In this document: positions 28,063-36,962 of the stretch, piece after piece | Layout of the letters: each line of letters begins with the position of its first letter | Numbering within the stretch: the first letter of the stretch is position 1 | From: Curvivirga sp965219885 | GTDB lineage: Bacteria; Pseudomonadota; Alphaproteobacteria; UBA8366; Aestuariispiraceae | Assembly (NCBI RefSeq): GCF_965219885.1 | Contig: NZ_CBDCOT010000007.1 | Location: forward strand, 186,001 to 250,000 | Length of the DNA stretch: 64,000 nucleotides | Direction of reading: 5' to 3' | Translations under genes and position numbers: made by a program | Notes under the pieces: generated by a model | What the model saw: the letters and a program-made list of their open reading frames with translations, nothing else | Databases searched by the model: none | What the model was told of the DNA's origin: nothing

Positions 28063-28893
28063 TTAATCATTCGACAAATCAACATAAGTGTATGTTGAGA
28101 CATTGAAATTAGTTTTTGCAAACAACTGATCCATCTGAGTCCAGAACTCATGTTTAAGGTTTTCAATTCCATCAGTAAGATGAAAGCTCTGTTCTTCGTC
28201 TTTTAAGCGCATTAAGCGGTGGGTATAATTGCTCATCGTACTAGATATACCATGATATCCCACGCTGAGTATCCTAGACTTACAACAGAATAACCTATGC
28301 CACGGAAAGGCGATATTGTCACAATCAGCAAACTTGAATGTCTTCTTGGCAACAAGCTTTTGAATTTGCTTTCCCCAAGCTATCGTACACCCCCTCAACG
28401 CATAATCATGATCATGCTGGAGCAAGCCATGAAAGTCAAAGTTGAAGAAACAATAGGCAGGGATGACATTTAGCCTGCCTGCCGTTTTGACAAGTTCATC
28501 GACTTGATAAGGACCGGGTTTTCCAATAGTTTTATCGACGCTACTATACTGGCCATTCTCGGACATTCTTTTTGCTTGAATTAAGAAGTCTAAACTTGAA
28601 GAGCCATAGTTAACCGTCATGACCCAGTCTGCCCCAGATTGACTTTCAGGCATCCTTTTTCCCGTAAATGTATCCAACACTTTCCGATTGAGGTTTAGAA
28701 CACTAGAGGGCAATTTCTCATTGAGAGCAATCATTATGCTTTGGGTGATAGCTTCTTCATACATCAACCAGCCGTAATTGTTGGCTCGCGTCTGATTTCG
28801 CATGACATCACGAGAAAGTTGTTGAGCCAGCTTACACATCTTTTCCCGCGGTGTTTTAGCTTTAAAGACGGGTGGGCTATTTCCCCAAATCAT
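28063..28893 (-). CDS. DUF6615-like protein, possible PD-(D/E)XK-type nuclease
   Basis: 276 residues, soluble. The segment EEAITQSIM, then ESQSGADWVMTV, then SLDFLIQAKRM and PAYCFFNFDF matches my memory of the DUF6615 family (medium confidence). The E...GAD...QAKR spacing resembles the catalytic core of PD-(D/E)XK nucleases, which would fit an effector role, but this is inference. It follows the res gene by 67 bp on the same strand, so it is probably co-transcribed with the mod-res pair. Confidence 0.6.
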   Translation of the reverse strand: MIWGNSPPVFKAKTPREKMCKLAQQLSRDVMRNQTRANNYGWLMYEEAITQSIMIALNEKLPSSVLNLNRKVLDTFTGKRMPESQSGADWVMTVNYGSSSLDFLIQAKRMSENGQYSSVDKTIGKPGPYQVDELVKTAGRLNVIPAYCFFNFDFHGLLQHDHDYALRGCTIAWGKQIQKLVAKKTFKFADCDNIAFPWHRLFCCKSRILSVGYHGISSTMSNYTHRLMRLKDEEQSFHLTDGIENLKHEFWTQMDQLFAKTNFNVSTYTYVDLSND

Positions 28894-28960
28894 TATTACT
28901 CCATTCGTATACCGTTATATGTGTCGGTCCTACAATCAAATCAATGCTATTCTAAGTTTA

Positions 28961-31591
28961 TTAGCTAACCTTAAGCTCAAGCTGTTCAGAAACATCTTTA
29001 CCGTCGTCATCTTTAACCGCCATCAAATATAGACCCTTGCCCTTCATACTGCGCTCCCAGATTTCGCCAACAAGTCGTTTCTGCTTGGTATCATCGTTTT
29101 GAAGCAAGTGATCGCCCTTATATTCGACGACAAGGATGCGCCCGTCATTTAACTCAGCAACAAAGTCGGGGTACGTCCAGCCTTGCGCTAACGGGAGCCT
29201 AAATGACATTTGGTGGTTTGGGATATTCCTGATCCAGTGTTTTACCTCTGGCAGGCGTTCAATTGCGGCAGCGCATCTAAACTCTTCTCCAGTCTCGTTA
29301 CCATCGAATGCAGGAACAAGGTCCAGATAGTGCTTAGGAAACTTAAAAGAACCTTTATAGGCAGCTTGACCATCATACATTCTGTCCTTGAACTCAAAGA
29401 CTTGAGAAAAATCAATGTCAGGCTTTGCCTCAGGATCAAGCAAGAACTTCTGATGAGATTGCGTAGCTGCCTGCTCTTTCAAGGCTTTGATCTTAGCGGA
29501 TAGCTCTCTTGCTAAAACGAATTTGGCCCTCCAAAGGATATTGAGTGGTATAGACTGATTATCTAGCAAATCATCAATATGCTTGCGTATCCATTCCACT
29601 CGCTCACTTTGACCAAAGCGCGGATCAGAAACCTTCTTGTCAATCGCAAGCACTAATCCTGTGGTCGTCCAGTTATCAACATCAACATCGAGGCCAAGCT
29701 GCTCGCAACGGTCCGCGTAGGTAACGGATATTTTGTTACCATCCAGATCGATTTCGTAGGTTTCTGCCTTTTCCTTAACCGTGAATTGTCCTGCATCAAA
29801 CGTACATGAATGATCCAATAATGACCATTCAAAGTATTCATCAAAGATTTCAGGATCAGCTAACTCTAACTCATCTTGAATATGAACCAAGAGCTTCGGT
29901 ACTCTGAAAGGTACTCGTCTGGAGGCTGCGGCCAACTTAGCAACTTCAGCTTTATGTGACTTCAACTTGTCATCAAAGTCTTGTTGTTTTTCCGTTGGCA
30001 GAGCTTTCTTGATCTTAGAAATTGCAGCCTCGGACACATGTCCCTTTACTTTGATAACAACTTCACCGTCACCGCGCCGCTCTACATCTATAGCAAGACG
30101 ATCCTCTTCATCCAAATCTTCAAGATCAGGCGCTTCTGATGCAGTTTCAACTATCTCAGGTTTCGGCTTAACACTCGGCGCAAACAGTCCTTCTTCAAGG
30201 GGAAGCTGACCTTCATCCCTGCGCTCAATTTCTATACTTGCATTGGCTTCTTGTTCATCAAAGCCCATTTCAACAAGCTTATCTTTGAGATCGTGAGCAG
30301 TTTTCAAGAAGTCATCACTGGATAGGTGAGCATAAGCTTTATTCAACTCGATTGACTTGCGTTTTGCAGCATAGGGCATACGCATAACGCGCCCCAGAAG
30401 CTGCTCCACAGCCCCCGCACTTCGTATGTTGGCAACTGAACAGAAGACATATGCAAAGGAGCAATCCCAGCCTTCCTTGAGAGCCTCAACGGTAATGACA
30501 TATTCAATGGGGCATTTAGGATCAAACAAGTTAATCCCATCTAGCTCCCGCTGATCCCCGGTTGCAATTGCAATCTTTTCTTCAGCAATACCACTGTCTT
30601 CAACCAGATACTGCTTCAAGACATCAACATTGACTTCTTCATTTTTCTTTTGTGCTTGCAGTAAAACAATAGGCCTTATGTAACTCTTGTCCTTGGACGC
30701 TACGGCTTCAAGTTCACTTCGCCTTTGAACTGCCCCATCGACAGCCGCCTGCCAATTCTGGTGTGCCGTCAGCACCACTGGCAATTTAATCATCTCTTCA
30801 TCTTTGACTTCCTGAGCCGTCACACTATGAAGAATATTACTGTTATTACGTGGTGTGGCTGTGAACTCGATAATACAGGACGGGTTGACGCGCGATTGCA
30901 TTTCCCGGGACAATCCAGTTACTGCATTATGCGCTTCATCGACAATCATAATCGGGCGCACTAAGTGAAGCAGGTTGGCGAAGGAGAATTTGACCCCACC
31001 TTCCTCCATACGTTCCAAGCCCTCAGTCGTGGAGGGCACAGAGCTGAAATGTGGTTCCATGTCTTCGTGGTGAGCATATACCTTGCGGCCTTCAGTGTTC
31101 GAAACACGCAATGTCTGGATAGTACCGACTATTACCGTCAGGTTATCACGAATATCTTGGGGGCGTATTTGGTTGAAATCGGTAATATCAAACACCCGAA
31201 CTCGCCCAGAATATAACTCATCCAACTGCTGGCGATAAGGGTGTGTAGGCTTCTTTAAAGCTTCCACTGTTTGCGTTCGTATTGGATTAGAAGGGACAAG
31301 CCAAAGCACCGTAGGGTAATCTTGTTCTAACCAAGCATCTTGTGCAATACCAATAGAACGAGTTGCCAAGATTGTCTTACCAGCACCTGTAGGCAATCGC
31401 AGGCACACATACGGCGTATCAGGGTTACTGTTTAAAACTTTGTATTTTGATACATAGCGTCCCAACCGTAGCTTCTGCGCTGGTTCGCTCACAACTTCTT
31501 CATAAGCCTGCTGTGCCCCATATAGACGGCATAGCTCCAGGTACTTCTGCAAAGACGTAAGGGTGGCTTTTTGATATTCTTTAAGATACAT
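28961..31591 (-). CDS. res: Type III restriction endonuclease subunit (Res)
   Basis: 876 residues. An SF2 helicase core shows Walker A in LRLPTGAGKTILATRSI, motif II DEAH in MIVDEAHNAV, motif III EFTATPR and motif VI QLLGRVMRMP. The C-terminus carries a PD-(D/E)XK endonuclease site (YPDFVAELNDGRILVVEYKGD). Res translocates on DNA and cuts when two unmodified sites collide, in complex with Mod. The gene starts nine bases after mod, with GGGGGAAAGC before its ATG, so the two are coupled. Length and domain order are normal and the sequence appears intact. Confidence 0.93.
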   Translation of the reverse strand: MYLKEYQKATLTSLQKYLELCRLYGAQQAYEEVVSEPAQKLRLGRYVSKYKVLNSNPDTPYVCLRLPTGAGKTILATRSIGIAQDAWLEQDYPTVLWLVPSNPIRTQTVEALKKPTHPYRQQLDELYSGRVRVFDITDFNQIRPQDIRDNLTVIVGTIQTLRVSNTEGRKVYAHHEDMEPHFSSVPSTTEGLERMEEGGVKFSFANLLHLVRPIMIVDEAHNAVTGLSREMQSRVNPSCIIEFTATPRNNSNILHSVTAQEVKDEEMIKLPVVLTAHQNWQAAVDGAVQRRSELEAVASKDKSYIRPIVLLQAQKKNEEVNVDVLKQYLVEDSGIAEEKIAIATGDQRELDGINLFDPKCPIEYVITVEALKEGWDCSFAYVFCSVANIRSAGAVEQLLGRVMRMPYAAKRKSIELNKAYAHLSSDDFLKTAHDLKDKLVEMGFDEQEANASIEIERRDEGQLPLEEGLFAPSVKPKPEIVETASEAPDLEDLDEEDRLAIDVERRGDGEVVIKVKGHVSEAAISKIKKALPTEKQQDFDDKLKSHKAEVAKLAAASRRVPFRVPKLLVHIQDELELADPEIFDEYFEWSLLDHSCTFDAGQFTVKEKAETYEIDLDGNKISVTYADRCEQLGLDVDVDNWTTTGLVLAIDKKVSDPRFGQSERVEWIRKHIDDLLDNQSIPLNILWRAKFVLARELSAKIKALKEQAATQSHQKFLLDPEAKPDIDFSQVFEFKDRMYDGQAAYKGSFKFPKHYLDLVPAFDGNETGEEFRCAAAIERLPEVKHWIRNIPNHQMSFRLPLAQGWTYPDFVAELNDGRILVVEYKGDHLLQNDDTKQKRLVGEIWERSMKGKGLYLMAVKDDDGKDVSEQLELKVS

Positions 31592-31600
31592 GCTTTCCCC

Positions 31601-33151
31601 CTAGCGCGCCTTCACATCATATGGTGTTTGCTTGAAAGTAACCTTGTTACGCTTCAAACGCTCTTCACCAATCCGGCTACTTTCACCATATATAACCAAT
31701 TCGCCATCGAAATTTGGATGGCTTGCCTTCAAGTCATCTTGAACAATCCGCAAGGTTTTACTGGTCACCACATTACCGCCGTCAGGACGGCGGTCTCCTA
31801 AGATACCATTATAAAGCAATCCATAGGCAATCCCATCATGAACACCCAGAAATGGACTGGTGGCCTCTTCACCACCTGATCGCCCCCAAGGACCATTCGT
31901 TTCACTGAACCAAATATGGGCTGCTAACACCCCAAACTTGATGTCTGGGCAAATACGGCCTTCTTCATCAAAGGCATTCGCTCCAAGTTGATAGAAACGA
32001 AAACCACCGCCACCTTCCCAGTTAACTGCTTCTGAAATCCCGCCTTGCTCACCGTCAACCACCTTTTGAAGCCTTGGAAGGCAATGAGTTTTTGCATGCT
32101 CACCCAATTCAATTCCAATGAACTTTCTATTGAGTTTAGCTGCTACTGCAGCCGTAGTTCCTGAACCCAAATAGCTATCCAATACTATATCGTTAGCGTT
32201 TGTTGCCATTCTAACGATACGCTCTAGTAGCTTTTCGGGTTTGGGAGTATCAAATACTTCTTGGTTGTTGAATAACTTTACTTCTTTTTTCGCATCTTGG
32301 TTATGCCCAACTTCGTTATATTGCCAAATGGTTAAAGCCGTCACCCCGTCTTTAACTTCAGACAGGAACTTCTTAACAGACGGAACATTGTTGCCAGTGG
32401 CACCGAACCAAATCCTGTTATCTGCAACCATATTTTTATAGTTTTCTTCCGACGTCCCCCAACATCTACTTTCCGGAGGATTAACAACTCTTCCTGAGGG
32501 AACAGTAATGCGGTAGTCATTCTTTTCTGAATAAGTCTTAACTGAGAAATCCGCTGCTTTCCATGGTCCTCTTGGATCATTATCTGGATTTTTGTATCGG
32601 TTATTCATCGCATCAGAACGAGGAAGGGGATTGGGGCGCCAGTTCTCTTTATCTTTTGCATAGATCAAAATGTGATCGTGATTATCGCTTAACCATTTTG
32701 CATCGTTTTGAGGTGAATACTTTTTCTGCCATATAGCGTTAGAAACAAAGTTTTTCCTACCAAACACCTCATCTAAGAGTACTTTCAGGTAATGAGCTTC
32801 ATTATCATCAACAGATACCCACAATGATCCAGTTTCTGAAAGCAACTCTTTTAACAGTATTAATCGAGGCCACATCATTGCTATCCACTGAGTATGCTCT
32901 AGATTGTCGTCATAATGAATAAAGTTAGCCGATTTGGTGTTATAGGGAGGGTCAATAAAGATGCATTTCACTTGCCCTGCATAATACGGCAACAAAGCTT
33001 TCAAGGCCTCAAGATTGTCTCCTTGGATCAGCATGTTACCGCTATTCTTATCACCATAGGATAGGTTCGGCACTTCCTCCAGCAAACGATATGGAACCTT
33101 GCTTGCAGCTTTCACATCCTCATCACGTGTCAACCAATTCAATATAGGCAT
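31601..33151 (-). CDS. mod: Type III DNA methyltransferase subunit (Mod), beta class
   Basis: 516 residues. Catalytic motif IV IFIDPPYNTK (about residues 64-73) precedes the AdoMet-binding motif I (DSYLGSGTTAAVAAKL, then KFIGIELGEH), the beta-class order found in type III enzymes that make N6-methyladenine. The middle region between motifs is the target-recognition part; the recognition sequence cannot be predicted. The C-terminal tail (RIVQDDLKASHPNFDGELVIYGE) is typical of Mod proteins paired with Res. I saw no simple repeats in the gene that would suggest phase variation. Confidence 0.93.
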   Translation of the reverse strand: MPILNWLTRDEDVKAASKVPYRLLEEVPNLSYGDKNSGNMLIQGDNLEALKALLPYYAGQVKCIFIDPPYNTKSANFIHYDDNLEHTQWIAMMWPRLILLKELLSETGSLWVSVDDNEAHYLKVLLDEVFGRKNFVSNAIWQKKYSPQNDAKWLSDNHDHILIYAKDKENWRPNPLPRSDAMNNRYKNPDNDPRGPWKAADFSVKTYSEKNDYRITVPSGRVVNPPESRCWGTSEENYKNMVADNRIWFGATGNNVPSVKKFLSEVKDGVTALTIWQYNEVGHNQDAKKEVKLFNNQEVFDTPKPEKLLERIVRMATNANDIVLDSYLGSGTTAAVAAKLNRKFIGIELGEHAKTHCLPRLQKVVDGEQGGISEAVNWEGGGGFRFYQLGANAFDEEGRICPDIKFGVLAAHIWFSETNGPWGRSGGEEATSPFLGVHDGIAYGLLYNGILGDRRPDGGNVVTSKTLRIVQDDLKASHPNFDGELVIYGESSRIGEERLKRNKVTFKQTPYDVKAR

Positions 33152-33253
33152 ACAGACAATCTCTTACATTCACTAACAGCTAATAACATCGCGCGACTAT
33201 GACTTGAGTCGACTGCACATACAACGATTGAACATTTATTCTACAGCCTACCA

Positions 33254-34177
33254 CTACTGATTATTATCAAAGAAGTCTTCATCTACCTTCTTGAGAGTAA
33301 GGATTTCCTCTTCCCGACAACCGACATTATATTGGATCATAAGCTTGGATAGTCTGACGCCGTCAATCAGGACAATGCGCATATTCAATTTCTCAGCCGT
33401 ATCTGTTGCAGCGGAACTAAACTTGGAGGTGGTAAAGAAGATACCCTTTTGAGCCCCTTTCAGGTTCAACGCTCCAAAGAAATCGCGTATTGCTCCGGAT
33501 CCTATGTTGTTCCCTTCAGCATACCTCTTGGCTTGTACATAGATTTGATCAACGCCTAATGGGTCTTGATTGATAACACCATCAACCCCGTCATCACCAC
33601 TTTTACCAATAGTGCGGCCTGCGTCTTCCGAAGAACCTCCATATCCCATATTGAGCAAAAGATCGACGATCAATTGTTCGAAGAAATCAGGGGATGCTTC
33701 GCGTACACGTCCTAACAAGTCCGCACCCAGAGCATTATTGATGTCACGATGGGCTGACCGTAACATTTCATCCGGGGTTTCATCAGTTTCTTCATCACGT
33801 TGCGCCACTGTTGATTGTGGTTCCATCACTGATGTTTTTTTTCGGTTTTTAAAATCCAAATATCCATCAAATTGCTCTAGATACTTATTATTAATGTACT
33901 TTGGCTTCTCTGATAATACTATCTGTCCCTGATCTGTAATTGCAAACATGCCACGCGTGGTGAAGCGAACAAGGCCTGCTTGCTTAAGATAGTTTTTCGC
34001 CCAATGAACTCGATTAGAAAAACGAGTTTGCTTACCACTGGGCAACATCTCAAGCTTTTCTTCTTCGGTTAAAGAGAATTCTTCGGCCAACAAGCAGATC
34101 GTATCCTTTGTTGATACTTCCCGGTTTTTACATGCCTTTAAAACAGGCAACATCAATGTTTGGTAATCTGGTATCAT
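33254..34177 (-). CDS. mrr: Mrr-family type IV restriction endonuclease
   Basis: 307 residues, the usual Mrr length. It has an N-terminal winged-helix Mrr_N domain (about 1-90: FSNRVHWAKNYLKQAGLVRFTTRGMFAITDQG) and a C-terminal Mrr_cat nuclease domain: FFEQLIVDLLLNMGYGG, then DDGVDGVINQD and VQAKRYA, which form the D...QxK site. Mrr cuts DNA carrying foreign methylation. It is the first minus-strand gene of the cluster, 102 bp upstream of mod. Co-residence of a modification-dependent nuclease with a methylase requires that the Mod pattern is tolerated by this Mrr. Confidence 0.92.
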   Translation of the reverse strand: MIPDYQTLMLPVLKACKNREVSTKDTICLLAEEFSLTEEEKLEMLPSGKQTRFSNRVHWAKNYLKQAGLVRFTTRGMFAITDQGQIVLSEKPKYINNKYLEQFDGYLDFKNRKKTSVMEPQSTVAQRDEETDETPDEMLRSAHRDINNALGADLLGRVREASPDFFEQLIVDLLLNMGYGGSSEDAGRTIGKSGDDGVDGVINQDPLGVDQIYVQAKRYAEGNNIGSGAIRDFFGALNLKGAQKGIFFTTSKFSSAATDTAEKLNMRIVLIDGVRLSKLMIQYNVGCREEEILTLKKVDEDFFDNNQ

Positions 34178-34490
34178 GTAATTGCTTATCCCCCTAATAT
34201 GTCTCCATAGAAATGTAATTCGCTATACGTGTAAATAGATTTTATTTGCATCAAATTGGTGCAATAACTCACACTTAATTCGATTAACATATTTATAACT
34301 GTACAAAAATACATTCACCCTCATTTTGTTCTTGACATGTTCACTATTAGTGTGCTATTATTCAAAAATAATAAAAGTTCAACTTGCGCGTTTAGAAGAT
34401 GTGCAGGGCTTTTTTGTACCTAAATCAGTATGTAGGGGTGTCGTTAAGATATGAGCTTTATATTATTAATCTTAATAACAAATTGCGGAG
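34178..34490. other. Divergent promoter region between mrr and the RNase H-like/polymerase cluster
   Basis: 313 bp, AT-rich, with the plus-strand promoter listed separately and a leader of about 100 nt. No gene seen. Confidence 0.5.
34332..34361 (+). promoter_or_regulatory. Sigma-70-like promoter with operator-like dyad for the polymerase cluster
   Basis: TTGACA (34332-34337), 18-bp spacer, TATTAT (34356-34361). The spacer contains CACT-ATT-AGTG (34342-34352), an inverted repeat placed to block the promoter when bound. Confidence 0.6.
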
Positions 34491-35012
34491 GTGCTAATCA
34501 AGCACACAAATGATGTCATCCGCGCATATCTGCGTAGAGATAAGATGACAAAGCAAGCGGCTAACGACAATTGCCGCGTGCAATTATTCTCTCGATCAAG
34601 TAGTCGACAGAACCCCGGTGTCAGTGCATGGACCTGTTATGGATGCAATGACAAAGCCGAGAAGATCACTTCCGGATGGATTGATCATTCAACAAATATC
34701 AGGTCCGAATTAGAAGGTCTTGTATCCACATTGAAGACCTATCCCAATGGAACATGTATTACCTATCATTCAAGCTCTGATCATATTGTGAAGGGGCTGA
34801 ATAAACATATGCATACATGGTCCAAAAACGGATGGATTACCAGCCGGAACAATGAAGTGGCGAATGTCGACCTGTGGCGAAAGCTTGCATGTGAACATAA
34901 ACGACTGCGCATAAAAACTGTCTGGGTTCATCATAAAGCCATCGATAAAATACTTCCGGTATTGAAGGAAGAACTAAGTTTAACCTTTCAAGCAGCCAAT
35001 GATACTGCTTAA
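34491..35012 (+). CDS. RNase HI-like protein lacking the catalytic carboxylates (pseudo-RNase H)
   Basis: Up to 173 residues. From residue 29 it aligns along its length with bacterial RNase HI: VQLFSRSSSRQNPG, NIRSELEGLVSTL, HIVKGLNKHMHTWSKNGW, then EVANVDLWRKL, which is the basic protrusion that grips the hybrid. Of the four active-site residues (D10, E48, D70 and D134 in E. coli), E48 is kept (E73); D10 is R35, D70 is S95 and no Asp stands at D134. The H124 position is Lys. So it should bind RNA/DNA hybrid but not cut it (inference). Start uncertain: the GTG at 34491 overlaps the GGAGG site and the ATG at 34545 has a weak site. The next gene is a polymerase-like protein. Confidence 0.75.
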   Translation: MLIKHTNDVIRAYLRRDKMTKQAANDNCRVQLFSRSSSRQNPGVSAWTCYGCNDKAEKITSGWIDHSTNIRSELEGLVSTLKTYPNGTCITYHSSSDHIVKGLNKHMHTWSKNGWITSRNNEVANVDLWRKLACEHKRLRIKTVWVHHKAIDKILPVLKEELSLTFQAANDTA

Positions 35013-35128
35013 CAATAAGGACATATATAATTATAAATAAGTTTACCACCTGCTATGATGCAGGTGAGTTTAGTCATTTTAGCGATTTTATCGTTGCTAA
35101 TGACGTATGGGAGGCTCCTCTCGAGAAT

Positions 35129-36340
35129 TTGAACAATAGTTCATTCATTGATTTCCGACGTGAAAGTGATCATCAGATTTACTCTTCTGCGGTAGAATAT
35201 CTCATCGATGATCTTAGTATAACGGGGCATCTATCATTGATCAGGCAATGCCTGACATTTGTTCTGCAGGAACTGTTCTATGTTCATAACAAGGATGACA
35301 AATGCTATCTGGCTATCCCTGCTGATTACAATCAATGGGCAAACTGTAGATATAGTAATCCAGCAAGACGATCCACCCGATGCTTGGAAATCATCAAGTT
35401 TATGATAGATCGTGGTTATCTAGATTGGCATAAAGGGTTCGAAGGACAGGTGCGTGGGTTTGTGACACGCATCCGTCCAACAAAGCTTTTATCAGAGTAT
35501 ATATTCCCTTTATTCACGACTTATCAGATCCGCTACTATAGGCATCCTGCATCTGAGGTAGTTTTCCTTAAGGATTGCAACAAGAGATACATTGATGTGC
35601 CCGACACGCAATTTGTAATACAGCGAAGATCCTTTCTAAAAAAATACAATTTGTTGATGAAAGAAACGGATATCTCATTTGTAGCAGGCAAGGAGCCAAG
35701 CAATGATGTGGATTTCTTCCGCACAGATACCTACAGCGTGCATAACAGAGGTCGCATAAGATGTGGCGGTCGATTTTATGGACATTGTATCCAAGGCGTG
35801 AACAAGGATTATCGAAAGCACTTGTTGATGAATGGTATGCCTTGCATCGAGTTAGATTACTGTGCCTTGCATCCATATCTGCTATATGCAGAAGCAGGCG
35901 CCCCATACATTGGCAAGGACCCATACACCATTGATGGATTTAATCGTGATATGGTGAAATCCGTTATGTTGATTGCTTTTAACGCTAGCAATTTTATGAA
36001 GGCATATTATGCACATTGTAAAGAGCGTGAGAAAAAAGAAAAACTACTCTTAACGGTTCATGAGTTTGGTCAAATTTACACTGCCTTCAAGAACGCCCAT
36101 CCAATGCTGATACCATATTTATGTTCTGATAAAGGGATATACCTTCAATATCAGGATTCATTGATTGCTGAACGTGTTATTAAGCATTTTGTGAAGCGAT
36201 CTATCCCAATCGTCTGCATCCATGATTCATTCGTGGTAAATTACAAACATGCGGATGAACTTAGGGATGTAATGGGCACAGCCTATCAGGCGTTTACAAA
36301 AAGCTGTCACGTCCCAAAGATTGAATTGGCTAATTCATGA
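35129..36340 (+). CDS. Stand-alone T7-RNAP / family-A (TV-Pol-like) polymerase palm protein
   Basis: 403 residues from a TTG. The C-terminal half has the three palm motifs in order: A, IELDYCALHPYLLY (Asp243); B, RDMVKSVMLIAFN (Arg273, Lys277); C, VCIHDSFVV (His365-Asp366). HDSF and the RxxxK block are closest to T7-type RNA polymerase and to the TV-Pol family described from mobile elements and Sputnik. The GGRFYG block (about 213) precedes motif A. The N-terminal half (about 60-120) looks like a winged helix. There is no 3'-5' exonuclease, helicase or reverse-transcriptase YxDD. The frame stays open 40 codons further upstream, to an AAGGA at 35017-35021 followed only by ATA/ATT, so the protein may be longer. 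Likely role: priming or copying the element's DNA, or a defence polymerase. Confidence 0.72.
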   Translation: MNNSSFIDFRRESDHQIYSSAVEYLIDDLSITGHLSLIRQCLTFVLQELFYVHNKDDKCYLAIPADYNQWANCRYSNPARRSTRCLEIIKFMIDRGYLDWHKGFEGQVRGFVTRIRPTKLLSEYIFPLFTTYQIRYYRHPASEVVFLKDCNKRYIDVPDTQFVIQRRSFLKKYNLLMKETDISFVAGKEPSNDVDFFRTDTYSVHNRGRIRCGGRFYGHCIQGVNKDYRKHLLMNGMPCIELDYCALHPYLLYAEAGAPYIGKDPYTIDGFNRDMVKSVMLIAFNASNFMKAYYAHCKEREKKEKLLLTVHEFGQIYTAFKNAHPMLIPYLCSDKGIYLQYQDSLIAERVIKHFVKRSIPIVCIHDSFVVNYKHADELRDVMGTAYQAFTKSCHVPKIELANS

Positions 36341-36449
36341 TAAAAACAAAGAAATTGATCATGGAAAAAACCGTGCCAATCTTATGGCAAATTAGTGCTT
36401 CAATAAATGAAGTAAATATAAATATGTTGTTAATGATAGGAGTTAATTC

Positions 36450-36962
36450 TTGATAACAACTTTAAATAAGCTGCATGCGGTAAATGATAACTACGCAGCA
36501 AGCCGTTGTTGTTCTAAATGCAGCAGCAATAAACCTATCACCGAGTTTTACAGAAGTAAGCGTGATGGGTATGATTCTTCTTGTAAAATGTGTCGGAAAG
36601 CACAACAGAAAGCTCGTAACCAAACACTTGATGGTAAGATAAAGCGAGCAGTATATAATTCGGCTAAGCGTGCAAAACATAAAGGACTTGAGCACAGCAT
36701 CACCTATTATGATGTTAAACAAATGTGGAATGAGCAAGATAGTATATGTGCACTTTCAGGAGAACCCATGCTTTTTGATGGAATTCCTTATGCAGATAAT
36801 GGTGTTAGTATTGATAGGAAAGATTCAAGGTATGGCTATACTAAAGGTAACGTGCATTTGACGACTAATAAAGTTAACAAAATGAAGGGCAATAAATCTA
36901 TTGAAGAGTTCATGGAGAAAGTTGCGAACGACAACACGCCCCAGCAACTGAACTTATTCTAA
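36450..36962 (+). CDS. HNH-family endonuclease with N-terminal zinc-finger
   Basis: 170 residues from a TTG preceded by a perfect AGGAG seven bases upstream (36438-36442). The N-terminal CCSKCSSNKPITEFYRS...CKMC is a four-cysteine zinc module; the C-terminal CALSGEPM, then SIDRKDSRYGYTKGNVHLTTNKVNKMKG is the HNH variant common in phage and homing nucleases. It is the third plus-strand gene after the RNase H-like and polymerase genes and stops three bases before the right inverted repeat begins, so it may act on the repeat ends (inference). Confidence 0.82.
   Translation: MITTLNKLHAVNDNYAASRCCSKCSSNKPITEFYRSKRDGYDSSCKMCRKAQQKARNQTLDGKIKRAVYNSAKRAKHKGLEHSITYYDVKQMWNEQDSICALSGEPMLFDGIPYADNGVSIDRKDSRYGYTKGNVHLTTNKVNKMKGNKSIEEFMEKVANDNTPQQLNLF

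Noticed and set aside
34510..34547. A short leader peptide whose TGA overlaps the ATG of the RNase H-like gene
   Set aside because: The ribosome site is about 18 bases from its ATG, too far; it may be chance.
35129..36340. Reverse transcriptase or retron/DRT-type gene
   Set aside because: No YxDD motif and no RT fingers pattern; motif C is HDSF and motif B is RxxxK, which belong to the family-A/T7-RNAP group.
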